From positions 24,017,026 through 24,081,025 of the forward strand of contig OZ022246.1 in the NCBI GenBank assembly GCA_963978895.1: 64,000 nucleotides of DNA, in the 5' to 3' direction. Shown in pieces: positions 1-13,700 of the stretch (position 1 is the stretch's first letter; the number at the start of each line of letters is the position of its first letter). Origin of the DNA: Erpobdella octoculata. Taxonomy: Eukaryota > Annelida > Clitellata > Hirudinida > Erpobdellidae. The translations under genes and the position numbers were made by a program. The notes beneath the pieces were generated by a model that was not told the DNA's origin, made no database searches, and worked only from the letters and a program-made list of their open reading frames with translations.

Positions 1-1167
1 GATGAAAAGAAACACGCTCCCAAAAGAACTACTTGTGGTCTTGTAAACTCTCTATAGAACTCTCTAGAAGCTTTTAAACAACACCGTGATAAAGAAGATG
101 AAAACGACGATAAAGATAAAGATTACAATCCCAACTGAAGTTATGATGACGATGATGATGATGATGATATGATGATGATGATGATGATGATGATTATTAT
201 GAAATAGGTAGGGACGGTGTCGGTGGTGAAATAGGTAGTGGCGGCGATGACGATGAAGGACTCCACATTCGATTAGTATTCTAGATAGGAAGAACAAAAA
301 GTTGCGACAGCAGCAGCCGTAGCAGCAACAGCAGCAGCCGTAGCCGCAACAGCAGCAGAAGCGTCAAAAAAGATGTGCTCCACTTAACAGAACCCACCAC
401 CCCCCTATCGGTCCTGTCCACAGGCTGCTCATCGCTTCCATCACTCGCCCGATCTTCCCGCCAGCCTCTTCCGCAGCAGACCTGCGGAAATACTCGGCCG
501 GCTTTCTTCTGTAAAATGACTGGCAGGCAATCGAAAGAAGTCTTCTGTGTGAAGTCTTCTGCCCGTTCAAGTGGTCGAAGTCTTCTTTGCAATTTCTTGA
601 CCGCGTTCTCTTCACATCCTCTCATCCATGTCCAGATTCCAGCAGACTCTCTCTCTCCCTCTCTCTCTTTTCCCTCTCTCTCTCTTTCCCTCTCTCTCTC
701 GGGATCGTGTCCTCTCATCCATTTGAACGTCCGTCTGCGTTTTTTCTTCTCCATTCCACTATCCATCCATCCGTCCGTCGTTATTCATTCGTTCATTTAG
801 ATCGTCCATCAATCATTCGCTCATTACACGAGGACAGACCGGCCAATAGGAGAGTGGGGGCACGAGTTCAATTCAAGTGGTCATATCATCCAATCATCTA
901 TTCACCAGTCACTGTCTCTCTCTCTCTCACTCTCTTTCTCTCTCTTTCTAATACTCTCTGAGGTATTAAATAAAAAGTAGATAGACACAGTCAGAAAGAG
1001 ATAAAAGAGATGTTCTAATCGATATCTTAAATTTGATAGCTTAGTTTAAAATTATGAACTGTCACCTCGAACTTTAATCTGACATACAACATGTTGACAG
1101 TGAGCAGCTGGTGACTATGATGGACATTTTGACAAAGAAAGAAAAGAAAAGAAAAAGAGAAAGAGAG

Positions 1168-1224
<57 letters not shown>

Positions 1225-1740
1225 AGAGAGACAGGACAGAGAAGAGCAGTGACAAATGATGCTAGTTGGAGGGCTGCATGCCTTTCATAACGGATATCTT
1301 TCTTGCGGATCCTTTCTGCAATGATGCATGACGAAGACGGTAATCATCGTCGTGGTGCTACTGATGATGATTGTGGCGGTGATGATCGTGGCGGTGACGA
1401 TGATGATGATGATCGTGACGGATGGTACTGACTGGGCGAGAGATGGTGAAATTCGAAGTTGGGAGTGAGGATTGAAGTTGGGAGTGAGGATTGAAGTTGA
1501 GAGTGAGGATTGACAATTGAGAGAAACCTCGATAAGACGGCGACGAAGCGAAAAAGTGGCGACGAAAATGCCAAAAACTGGAAAAAAACAGAAAGTGAGA
1601 AAAAGTTGAAATGGAAAAAGGAGAATCAACTAGGAAGAGGATTGAGAGAAACGAGGAGCTAGATGGATGAACAGTCGGAAGTGGAAGCGCAGGGACGGAA
1701 AGAGAGGCAGATAGGATGGAGAAGAAAGAGAAAGAAAGAA

Positions 1741-1815
<75 letters not shown>

Positions 1816-2480
1816 AGGAAGCAGAGGAAGAGAGAGAATGCGCTGGAGTGACATAACTCGTGGTGTGTAATGTAAGGAGACGCCACCTTGCGAAAACGAA
1901 AAAAAAGAAGTAAAAACGATTTTTCTTATTTTAGTTTTTTGTTTTTTTGAGAAATGTTTCATAGTGGAGGGAGGGAGAAGATATTTCAAAGAGGGGGACG
2001 CATATTTCATAAGAGGAGGAAATAGATGTTCCTTGTTGAAATGAGTTTTAAGTGCCAAAAAAAGAAAGAAAAATTCTTGAAATATGTGTTGTTGGTTTTT
2101 AACATTTGAAATTAAATGTCAAATCGGTCTGACAGTCAAATTGAAAAGAAAATTGTGGGAAGGAGAGATATATAGAGAAAGACTGAGAGAATGAGAAAGA
2201 GAGAGAGAGAGAGTCCAACATAGAGGGAGCAAAAAAAAGAGATAAATACATAAATAGAGTCAGACAGCTGAATGAGAAATAAGGAAAACGGAAACAGAGA
2301 AAAAAAGTGAAAGAAAGAGGGACAGGCGCCAAAATGACCGAGTGGCGCCAGTGGCTTGCATAATGTATTACCCTGAAGAAATGAATTATTGAAGCCGTTT
2401 CTTTTCTTCTACTGTGACTGTACTACTGGTGGTGGCTACCAACCAACCGACCACTCGCTTCCTCGTCCACTCCGCGCACG

Positions 2481-2492
2481 TGCGCATGCGCA
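2481..2492. promoter_or_regulatory. NRF1-type palindrome with adjoining CACGTG E-box
   Basis: TGCGCATGCGCA matches the NRF1 consensus exactly; CACGTG sits at 2477-2482 immediately before it. It lies in a CpG-containing stretch (about 2440-2520) in otherwise AT-rich DNA, which is promoter-like, but no gene start is recognised next to it. Confidence 0.4.
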
Positions 2493-2951
2493 CTCACTCA
2501 CTCCCCACCCAGTCGTTTAATCATCTGACAAATTATTCACCACTCTAACCACTCGTCCATCACATCCCCCACTTGAACCCCCCTCCCACTCCAACTACCC
2601 CCGTTCGTCCACCTCCACCTCATCCCACGGTTAAAAAAAATTGAAATCGCATCATACATTCCAGTCGTACAGTATTCGCTTCAGCTCTAACCAACTCTAA
2701 CCAACGTAGAGCGTCGTCTCCTGTACGTTAATAAAGAGCGATGTACCGCAAAAATACAAGGGTAATCAGTACTGGAAGAGATGCTTATGTGCGTGTGCTG
2801 GTGTTTGTTCGTGTGCGTGTGTTGGCGTATGCGCGTGTGTTGGTGTGCGTGTTAGTTTACGTGGGCATCTACGCATGAAAGCCGGGCTAATATGTCTTCA
2901 CTTATGAATGCCAAAATTAACGTTATGACAAGGTCACTGACCCGAGCACCT

Positions 2952-2976
2952 CGGGTTGCGGGTTCAACATTTCCAC

Positions 2977-3013
<37 letters not shown>

Positions 3014-3352
3014 TTCCACTCTTTCTCTCTGTTTGTCTCTTTGTATCAGTGCAAGACTCTGTGTTACCCCCCCCCCCGCTCGGCAACAGTGCATAATCAA
3101 TCAAAAGATTATAAATTATTATTAGAGCATAGCATAGCATTGCCATTTAATGCATTCTTTAAAACAGTAGCTATCATAACGTCATCACCATCAGGTTGCG
3201 GGTTCAACATTTCCACGTCTCTCTCTCTCTCTCACTCCATTCCATTCTTTCTCTCTGTCTGTCTCTTTGTATCAGTGCAAGACTCTGTTACCCCCCTCCC
3301 CCACTCGGCAACAGTGCATAATCAATCAAGAGATTATAATTATTAGAGCATA
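2952..3352. repeat. Tandem duplication of ~200-bp element with tRNA B-box-like core
   Basis: Copy 1 (about 2952-3140) and copy 2 (about 3193-3352) share GGTTGCGGGTTCAACATTTC, a CT tract, GTATCAGTGCAAGACTCTGT, a C-run, CGGCAACAGTGCATAATCAA and AGAGCATAGCATAGCAT. GCGGGTTCAAC resembles a Pol III B box, so a SINE relic is possible; no A box was found. Confidence 0.6.
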
Positions 3353-3474
3353 GCATAGCATTTAATGCATTCCTTATCATAGCTATCATAACGTCATCAC
3401 CATCATCAACACCACAACCCTCTTCCCAATTGCTCTAGACTGCCCTCATTGTTGGCAATGAACTTTGAACTCAC

Positions 3475-4453
3475 CGTTCCATTACTGTTGGTCAGCTCAG
3501 GTATGGACTTCCAATCGGAGCTCTGGAGATGCTCATTGTGGGCTGTCAGTTTCTTCTCGACAAAGGTCAGAGTGTCCTTGAGGATCGAAGAAGAAGAAGG
3601 AGGAGCCATCTCGTTTGTGGTGTTCTTGTTACTACCAGATGATAGGCGCTGAGCCGTGATCAGTTTAGCCCTGAGGAAGAATCCGATTGGCCAAACCCAC
3701 TCCTGGAAAACATTTCAGGCTTTCAATGGAGGACATTATTGTAATTAAATTAAATCTGATCAAATATTAATAAACGGGAAAAGGACAGTATTGCATATCT
3801 CTATGCAATCCTGAAAATACATGTCTCCTTCTCCGCGACAAATACTAGTAATAATTATTATAATAAATAATAATAACTTGATATAATGGAAATGTGGCTA
3901 AAAATAACTCATGGGCTAATATGGCTAAAAATAACTCATGGGCTAATATGGCTGAAATAACTCATAGGCTAATATGGCTAAAATGACATGTCACTTGAAA
4001 AAAAAAGTTTTCCAAATCAATTTCGAAAGTGAAACATGCTGAAAGGTCATCCGATGAGCTTTGAACACGTGTCAACCACCAGACCCCCCCCCCCACAGCC
4101 AGTCCCCCCACCAGTCGGAATTGACGAAAATATTAATATAAGCAGCAAATAAAAAAAAATAATAATAAATATACAAACAGGTCCCTGGTGGTAGTTGAAG
4201 CCCTTTGACTTCTTGTAGTCAGAACTATCGTCGCTGTTGTAGTAGTCGCCGATGTAGTTGTAGTCGCTGTAGTGAGTGAGTAAAATATCATTTGTTAACA
4301 TTAAACTCATTTGAGGAAATCATTCATCAATCGCTCCCCAATCGTCTTATTTATTATGCTAGCCGTTCGGTGGCCATTTTACACCTTTGTAAGTTGATGA
4401 TGGAAAATCTATAAAAAGCCAAGTTAACACACATACTTTCACGCCCATATTTA

Positions 4454-4488
<35 letters not shown>

Positions 4489-6137
4489 GTTGTCTAACCA
4501 CGGATAAGTTAGCCTCAAGTTTTTCTTTCCCGAGAAAGTTGTCCCAAGAGTGTCGCCCCGACGGTGAGCGATTTTTCTCCGGGGGGGGGGGAAATGAGTG
4601 GGGGCGAACTTTCTCGGGTATGAAAAGTGGGGGTGGGGTAGACTGTACACACACACACACACAAACCTGTAAATGAACGTGCACACACACACACGCGCGC
4701 CAGAGCGACCAAACAAGCACACATACATTATAGGCCAACATAAATTAGCTGTTTTCTTTTGAGAGAAAAATTCCAAGCGGAAGAGGAAATGAGATAGATG
4801 GATGGGAAAAATGAGTTTGATGGATGAATACGCGAAGGAAAGAACGTGTACGCGGACGGAACGGATGGATAAGTGGGCGTATAGATATATATATATGTAT
4901 GTATGATAGATGTATGGAGAGAGCGATGAAGGGAGGGGAGAGAGGAAGTAGGAGAGAGAGGGAGTAGGGGAGAGAGGGACAACCAGTTGACACGAGGATT
5001 AGTATTATGCAGACGGACGTAAAAAACGTGAAGAATAAATTGATAGACATACGACCGGATGGACAGATGGTAAAACGGATGGAAAGATGAGTGGTTAGGA
5101 GAGCGGACAAATGGGTAAAGGAAAGAAGAGAAGATGGGAAAGGAGAGAAGAGAGAGAAGAAGAGAAGAGAGCGGAGAATATGAGAGAAGAGAACATAGAA
5201 TAAGAGGGAAGAAAACAGAGAATAGGAGGAAAGAGAATAGATAATATGAAGGAAAAGAACAGGGAATAGTAGAGACGAGAACATTGAACAGGAGTCGAGA
5301 GGACAGAGACCATGATGGAAGAGGACAGAGACTATGATGGAAGAGGACAGAGACTATGATGGAAGAGGACAGAGACCATGATGGAAGGGGACAGAGACCA
5401 TGATGGAAGGGGACAGAGACCATGATGGAAGGGGACAGAGACTATGATGGAAGAGGACAGAGACCATGATGGAAGAGGACAGAGACTATGATGGAAGGGG
5501 ACAGAGACCATGATGGAAGGGGACAGAGACTATGATGGAAGAGGACAGAGACCATGATGGAAGAGGACAGAGACTATGATGGAAGGGGACAGAGACCATG
5601 ATGGAAGGGGACAGACACTATGATGGAAGAGGACAGAGACCATGATGGAAGAGGACAGAGACTATGATGGAAGGGGACAGAGAACAGGGAAGAGGACAGA
5701 CGAAAGAAAGAGAAAACAATCCATAATGTTGTTTGCTGGAGATTAAGAGAATGTAAGAGTAGAGAAAAGATACTGAAAAAGATAGGAGAAGAGTAGAAGA
5801 AGACAGACAGTTGTTCCTGCAGATCATCTCGGCTTTGTGAGCGATGTGAATAATACATGGCAGATCATTTAACATGCAGCTCCAGAGGAGAAGGAGAAGA
5901 AAGGAAAGTACAAAAAAAACAAGTAAGACCAGCCACGGACGGACGGACAAAAACCACTCTCCATCGCTCAACCCGCAGCCACAAGCCACAACAGTACGAC
6001 AGCAGATCATACGCGACTGCAACTAAAAAGGACAGCAGATCACATAAGACTGTGACTAAAAGGACAGCAGATCACATACGACTGCAACGAAAAAGACAGC
6101 AGATCACTCACACGACTACAACTAAATGGACAGTAGA

Positions 6138-6179
<42 letters not shown>

Positions 6180-9100
6180 ACACACACACACGACTGCAGC
6201 AACTAAAAGGCCGTTACCACAACATGTTTTTAGAAATATGTTTTGAAAGAAAAAAAATTTTTTCCAAAAGAAAAGAATAATATTTGTCACACAGAAAAAG
6301 AGATTTATTCAAATTTCCATTGACAACCCCTGGATATTTACTCCTACTATTTTTCCAACACATACAACTGACTGACTACTTTACACATGGAATGAACTGG
6401 AAAGAAATAAAATTATTCCATTTTTCCAGATATCTTCTCTCATCAACCAAGAACAACTACTACACATGTTAATTGTCATCATCATCATCATCATCATCAT
6501 CACCACTTCAACAGCGCTCACCTGCACCACTCAAAGTACCGAACAATCATAATCAACCTAATGACCTTCATCATCATCATCATCATCATCATCACACAAT
6601 CGTTATCACAACTACCATCGCCATGGTAATGAGCGCGATGCCATCAATTAATATTAAAGTCCACTTTGACACCTAGGAAGACTTAATGAACTTTACTGGG
6701 GCACCTGAGTGCAAAGGGGTGGCGCATGAGGCGATGGCGCGAAAATATAAAGGTGAGAAAGAAAGAGAAAGAGAGACAATATATAACAAGAAATATAAAT
6801 TATTAATGCATTTAGAATATAAATTATTAATGCATTTAGAATATAAATTATTAATGCATTTAGAATATAAATTATTAATGCATTTAGAATATAAATTATT
6901 AATGCATTTAGAATATAAATTATTAATGCATTTAGAATATAAATTATTAATGCATTTAGAATATAAATTATTAATGCATTTAGAATATAAATTATTAATG
7001 CATTTAGAATATAAATTATTAATGCATTTAGAATATAAATTATTAAATTTGTAATAGACATTATTATACTTAGAATTATTAAAATACTTTATAATGTACT
7101 TTATATAATGTAATTGTTATGTAATTATATAATTAATGTATTAATATAATGTAATTTAGCCTTTTGTAATCAGCAATAAATTTTCTATGGAGCTCAGAAA
7201 AAGAAAACAGAATACATTGAGAATGTCCAGACCCCATGAATCATAAAGAAAGAATTTCCTCATCTACCCCTTTCTTTTCTTTCCTCCCTATCTCTCTCCC
7301 CCTTTCCCCATCTATCTTCCTCTCTCTCTCTCTCCTTCTCTTCCTATCTCTCTCCATGTTGACACCTTTTTGAGTCAATTCTCCCATCTTTCTTCTTCTG
7401 TCACTTAAAATCTTCCTTGATGCATCTTCATCACATATTACTTCTTTGATTCACACATATATTTTATGTATTTTTATTTCCTTCACCTATCCGAATGTCA
7501 ATCTACTTTTTATCCAGTTTCTGATCCTTCTTTAATCCAATTGTTTTTATGACCAGTACAAACCAAACACCAGCGATGGGCAGTAGAAATACATGTACAA
7601 TAAACATACGAGGGGATACAAACATACAAATACATGTACAATAAACATACAAAGAATATAAAGGTGTTACAAACATACAAAGAATAGAAAAATAAAAATG
7701 GAAACATACAAAGAATAGAAAAATAATAATAGAAACATACAAAGAATAGAAACATACGAGGAATATAAACAATAAACATATAAGGAATATAAACATACAA
7801 AGAATAGAAACATACAAAGAATAGAAACATACGAGGAATATAAACAATAAACATATAAGGAATATAAACAATAAACATATAAGGAATATAAACATACGAG
7901 GAATATAAACATACAAATTATAGAAACAAACGAGGAAAAGCCCAATCAGATATGCATTTATGTAGCTGAGGCTATTTTTATTCTTTAATCTTATGTTCCA
8001 TCTGTTTTTGTCAACCCAGAGATACTCCACTCGCTCAATCGATAACCCACCCCCCACATCTAAAAGTTATCATCTCTATCCCCCACACATCTAAAAGTTA
8101 TCCTCTCTATCCCTCCCCCACACATCTAGAAGTTATCATCTCTACCCCCCCCCCATTGTTCTTCCGGTATAAATTGTTGTTTCTTATGCGGCAGACCACA
8201 CCGCATGCACCAACAAACCAACTAAAATCCTTTAAAAAATCCATATCCATTGCAGAAAATAATACTATGGAGTTAAAAGAGAGAGAGAAAATGAGAAAAA
8301 TAAAGAGAGAGAAAGAAAGAAAGAGAGAGAAAAATAGAGAGAGAGAAGGAAATGTTAGTAATAGCCAGCATGTGAAAAATCGAATTAAATATGTGATTAA
8401 TGTGATTTATCTAAAACAAAAAATAATCAATAACAACCTCCAGGTGAACCTTTAAATTAAAAAATAATAATTTTGAGAGGAATAGAATGCAAACGAACGA
8501 TGATCATTTTTAAATGAGGACTTTAATATTTCATCACTCAAGAAATTACTGCTGTGAACTTAAAGATGGGAAAAGAAGCTACGAAAAAGCATGACTTCCA
8601 AATGCAAGAAATGAAAAACCGACAGTGAAAAAGCCATCGTGGAAAACCCATCGTGGAAAACCCGTCGTGAAAAACCTACCACGACAAAATCCCTTCATAA
8701 AGTACCCACCATTGACAAAACCCACAATGACGAAACCCAAAGTTACGTACTCATGCCTATGCTTATAGGAACACACACTGACCGGACACACAGACATAAG
8801 GAGGCACACAAGCCCACCCGGACGCACACCGGCCCACAAGCTCACAGACAATCACACGGACACACACGAATAGACAGGAAACTGCACTGGGCGCCCATTG
8901 AATAATGCAGAGCAGATTGTAATACCCCAACGAAGAACTTCTAATACGAGAGAGGGAGGGATGGAGGGAGGGAGGGGGGGAGGGAGGGGGGGAGGGGGGG
9001 AGGGGGGGAGAGGTCGTAAATTCAAGCTGGGCTGCGAACCAACGAGTGCTTCGTAGAGAGTAATTACACGTAATAAAAAACGAAAAATATCGATATATAT

Positions 9101-10750
9101 ATATATATATGTATATCGCAGAGTATATGAAGAAAAATATTAAAGATTATCTTTGTGATACAAAATATAATCATCAAACAAAGCATACAAAAAGATAAAA
9201 GCTCCTGAAAATATGGCAAGATTTTGAAAATCTTACGCCTTAATATATTTCACCGTAACCATCAGCAACCACAAGCACTCACTAAACTACCAGATACAAC
9301 TAGCATCATTATCACCACCACCATCAGCATCATCATCATCATGACTACAAACCTGGAATCGAGCGTCTTGACACCTAGGGGACCGAGCAGGTGCTTCTCC
9401 ACCATGGTTAAAGCCTGCCAGGCCTTTCCGGGACTGACGAGATCGGGACACTGGAAAGCAAGAAGCGACTTGATGATGATGATGATGATCGAAAAAGATT
9501 TAACATTAAAAAGTAATACACTTGAAATTATTGCGCACATTTTTGAAGAACATACTAAAGTGTAATTTTAAAAATAAGTATAAAGTATAATTTATAAAAT
9601 AAGCTCATAGTAAAATTTTAAAATAAAATAATTACTTTAATTCATTAAAAGTTTCCATTACCTTATTAAATATCTAATAATCACATATAAATAAATAATC
9701 AATCAAACAATACAACTGCAACCACTTACAACTGTTATGGCTATGGGAAAATTACATCTCAGCTGGTAGTCTGTGTACCTCTTGGTTGAGCCGACCGTAT
9801 CTTTGTAGACGCCCCTGCGATTTATCAGGGTAGTGTCGTGGATTTGCGGGTCGTTTGACACCGGGTCGATCCAGAAGCGCTTCTCGAAGTTGTCTGCAAT
9901 CAGACGGAACCATGCCTCCCAGGAACGCAGGTTGGAAGAGCCGTCTGCAGGTGGAACGATGGATGTTGAAAGGAAGGAGTGTTAGATGGATGAATCAATA
10001 AAAATCAATAGAAGGAAATCAATAAAAATCAATAGAAGGAAATCAATAAAAATCTATTTTAGACATTCTAAACAAATCTTAGACGTTCTTAACAAATCTT
10101 AGATGTTCTAAACAAATCGTAGACGTTCTAAACAAATTGTAGACGTTTTAAATAAATCGTGGACGTTCTAAATAAATAATCGATTGAATAAAAAGATTAA
10201 AAAAATATTAGATGGACAGAAAAAAGAATGGATGACAGCAAAAGATACGGGTTAAGAACATGGAATTTCCTAAATGCTGATATAGATAAATAAAACAGAA
10301 TAAATATTACATTGTTGACAGATCTTAAAGAGAGCCAGCCAGCATAATATTATCTTCCCGACCAGCATTAATAAGCAACAATCATGCGGTTGTCATCAGC
10401 ATCATCCTCATCATCACCGATATAAGCATCATCATCATCATTATTATTATTGATATAAGCATCATCATCATCATCAATGTTAGAAGCATTATTATTATTG
10501 ATATAAACATCATCATCATCATCAATGTTAGAAGCATTATTATTATTGATATAAACATCATCATCATCATCATCATTATTATTGATATAAACATCATCAT
10601 CATCATCATTATTATTGATATAAGCATCATCATCAGCATCAATGATAACTGCATCATCCCTTCAGGATACAAAACACGTCTACCTATAACTTATCCAACT
10701 AACAATTATTATACAGACTGTCCATAGTCGATTATTTCCATATAATCATA

Positions 10751-10781
<31 letters not shown>

Positions 10782-13700
10782 CTGTGAGTATTAATAACCT
10801 TTGACGCCCTTGTATGGGTAGACATTCTTCCGGTCCATCTCGGCCAGCCAGTGTACCACGGAGGCACAGAGACCGACGATTTCAACAGCTGAACCATCCC
10901 TGATCGATGAATCAATTTTTTTATTTCAATTTTATTTTAATTATCAATTTTATAAATTAATTTTAATTCAATTATTATCAACGAGTTGACGAAAAAAAAA
11001 GACGAAAGTGCTTACATATAAATCACTACCACCACCAACCTTTAAATCATCATCATCACCTACCTCTGAATCATCATTACTTACCTATAAATTATTATCA
11101 TCACTTACTTCTAAACCATCACTATAACCTACATTTAATCATCATTCACCTATGACTGTCACCATGCACTATACCTCAAAATTACTACTAATACTACAAC
11201 TATTTCTAATAAAACATCATCATCATGACAGCATACATCATCATCAAGACAGCATACATCATCATCATGACAGCATACATCAAGACAACATACCTGGGTG
11301 TTGCAGGAACACCTTTGTTCCCTGCCTGTTGTGAGCTGCCCATCTTGTCCATCCACGTCCCACAGTTGAAATCGTTACCCCCGTACACGAAACCCGTGGT
11401 CCAGTCTACCCCGATGGTATTGTTGAATCCTGTTTTGAAAAAAAAACGTTGCAACTTTTTAAAACATAAAATCTTCTAGTCTAGTTAAAAGACCAAAAAA
11501 AAAAAAATTTTGCTAAAATTACCAAAAAAATCAATATTATTTTGCGTAATAAATAATCAAACTAGAACAGTAATATCTTTATAAGCCGCAACTCATAATA
11601 CATCATTTAATTAGGGATTAAAATTAATGATAATGTTGGGATCAAAAAGATATCAGTTCCAGGAACTGTTCTTATGTCAAAACCAATGATAAAATTATCT
11701 GATTTAAATAAGTAAGGAGGGCCAGGGGTTGCTTCGTTCCACCTGGCTAAAATTGGACAGCCCCCAGCAATCAGGCCATGGTTCTTCTCTCACCATGGCC
11801 CGATTGCTTCAATCATTAGGCACATGGGTACTGACTACAGTATTTAATTAGTAACTAATGAGAATGACCAACTACCTTCGTCCTTCATCTCCGAGTCAAT
11901 CTGCCACCCGGCATTCCTTTCCCTGAACTTGAGACCGGTGGCATGCTTCTGTAGCGCTTCCTGTATTACTTCTTCTAATAACTGATCCTAATAAATGCAT
12001 ATTGATTAAAAAAATTATTTAAATGGAATACTTTAATGATTATTCGTAAATCATTAATTTCAGTGGAAAAAATTATTGCAATCAAGTTAATTAATCGTAC
12101 TCGCCTTGTCAGTAGTGACGGGTGATTCATCGGTTGGGTAGAGCCTCAGAACCTTGTCCTTGAGAATTGAGTGACCTTCAGGAGCCAGCAGGCAGTAGTC
12201 CTTGATACACTGCAGCCAGAACCATACCGCGTCTCGGCAATTGTACCGGGCTGACAGTCCTGAGATGAAAATGAAAATATGATGAAACTCTCAGTATCAT
12301 CTGCTAAATAGACAATATTTAAAAAAAAACATATTTCCTTCTTAATTCTCTTTGGAACAAATTCAACTTAAAAAATTCCGAGAAACGAGCCACACTCACC
12401 CTCCCCCAGTAGGTTCGGGATAAGACCGTGCCTGAGGCAGCCGGCATACCCGAGTATGATGAACCTGGCCTCTGTGAATCTCCCTGTGAGGAGAAGGAGT
12501 CCCCTTATGGCGATGAACGTGTCTCTACCCCAGTTTCGGAAGATGCCCGTAGAAAAATGTGGAAGACCTGACCAATCAAAACAATACATTGAATCGTTAT
12601 GTAATATAAAAAAAATTTACATTAAGCTTTTATTTAAAAAACTAAAACATCTAGATTTTTTTTTAAAACATGAGTAAATAAATTATTGAAACAAATAAAT
12701 AAAAAATCACATTTAGAATAATAAATATACAAAATAATAATAAACAAACCAAGTAAGAGCCGATAAATTTTTTTTATAAGAACCAAAAAACTAAATCCAC
12801 CTACCAGCACACAGGGTCAGACAAGCCTCAACAGGAAAACCGTCGTGATTGGTTGAGCTCGGTGGGTGGGGCTTGTGAAGGTGGTTGGACAGTTTCGGAA
12901 GTTTTGCAGTTGGGACGTAACTGCACATCTGAACCGAGCCCAGGCTCAAGTCTCTAACGAATTTCGAACTATCGGCTGCAAATCTATAGAAGACAAAAAA
13001 ATGACTTTAAATGTTTCTTTCAAATAAATATTTAAAAAAAACATATGCTTTCCAAATACACAGCATTTCAAAAACATACAATGTTTCAAAAACATAAAAT
13101 GTTTCAAAAACATATAATGCTTCAAAACATTAAGCGTTAAAAAATAACTCGAAAGTAATTTCTTAACAGTTCTCCACAACATCGCTTTAATAATTTAACG
13201 CTTTAAAAGCCTTTTCACAACGCTGAGCACACAACTTGAAAAACATTTTTTTCTCAACACAACACTTACGAGGACATCATCTTCCAGCACTGCTCCACGG
13301 CCAGGGTGTAAACGCCGTTGACGATGGCGTCGAAATACATCGGGATGAGATACCGAGGTGCTTTTTTAAGCGATGAGAATGCTTTCTTGAACCACTGCCC
13401 TAACTGGAAAATTAAAAAAAAAATGGTGATTAATGGTAACAAGAGCATAATAATCATCATCATCATCATTTGCATCATCACCATTCCCATCTTTATCATT
13501 GTCGCCCATATGAATGCTGCTATTTTCAGCTCAGCAAGAAAATTCTATTAATATCCATCATTATCATCGCTGTCATAACTATGCTTTCGACTCACCTCAC
13601 TAGTACCAGGATAGGGTATCAACCTATCAGCAATATAATCCAGCATCCAATCTCCTTCCCTGAGGTTACCACACAGCGGATGCCCGAGGTTGTTCGAAGG

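Larger units (their letters stand above)
1..3474. other. No gene assigned: simple repeats plus unrecognised GC-richer block
   Basis: Probably part of the last AGL intron or downstream DNA. Holds an ATG/GAT trinucleotide tract (142-194), CT-rich (640-712) and GA-rich tracts (1140-1230, 1741-1811), a GC-richer block (365-620) with open frames on both strands but no protein I recognise, an NRF1-like site (2481-2492) and a duplicated element (2952-3352). No AGL terminal exon was found here. Confidence 0.6.
4267..9352. other. AGL intron 26, 5.1 kb, mostly simple repeats
   Basis: Lies between AGL exons 26 and 27. Contains AC tracts (4457-4485, 4648-4665, 6138-6190), the 22-bp minisatellites at 5296-5690 and 6789-7047, CAT tracts (6478-6502, 6567-6595), a 17-bp-type repeat at 7640-7925 and a G-rich tract at 8945-9013. 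No exon recognised. Confidence 0.75.

Noticed and set aside
5800..6246. Thr/Lys-rich plus-strand frame with His-Thr repeats
   Set aside because: Low complexity and AC tract; no splice or domain support.
6686..7061. Open frames on both strands (EYKLLMHL and ALIIYILN repeats)
   Set aside because: 22-bp minisatellite without stops; intronic in AGL.
7503..8057. Tyr/Phe/Cys-rich 184-aa frame looking like a membrane protein
   Set aside because: Made of short tandem repeats; apparent helices are repeat translation.
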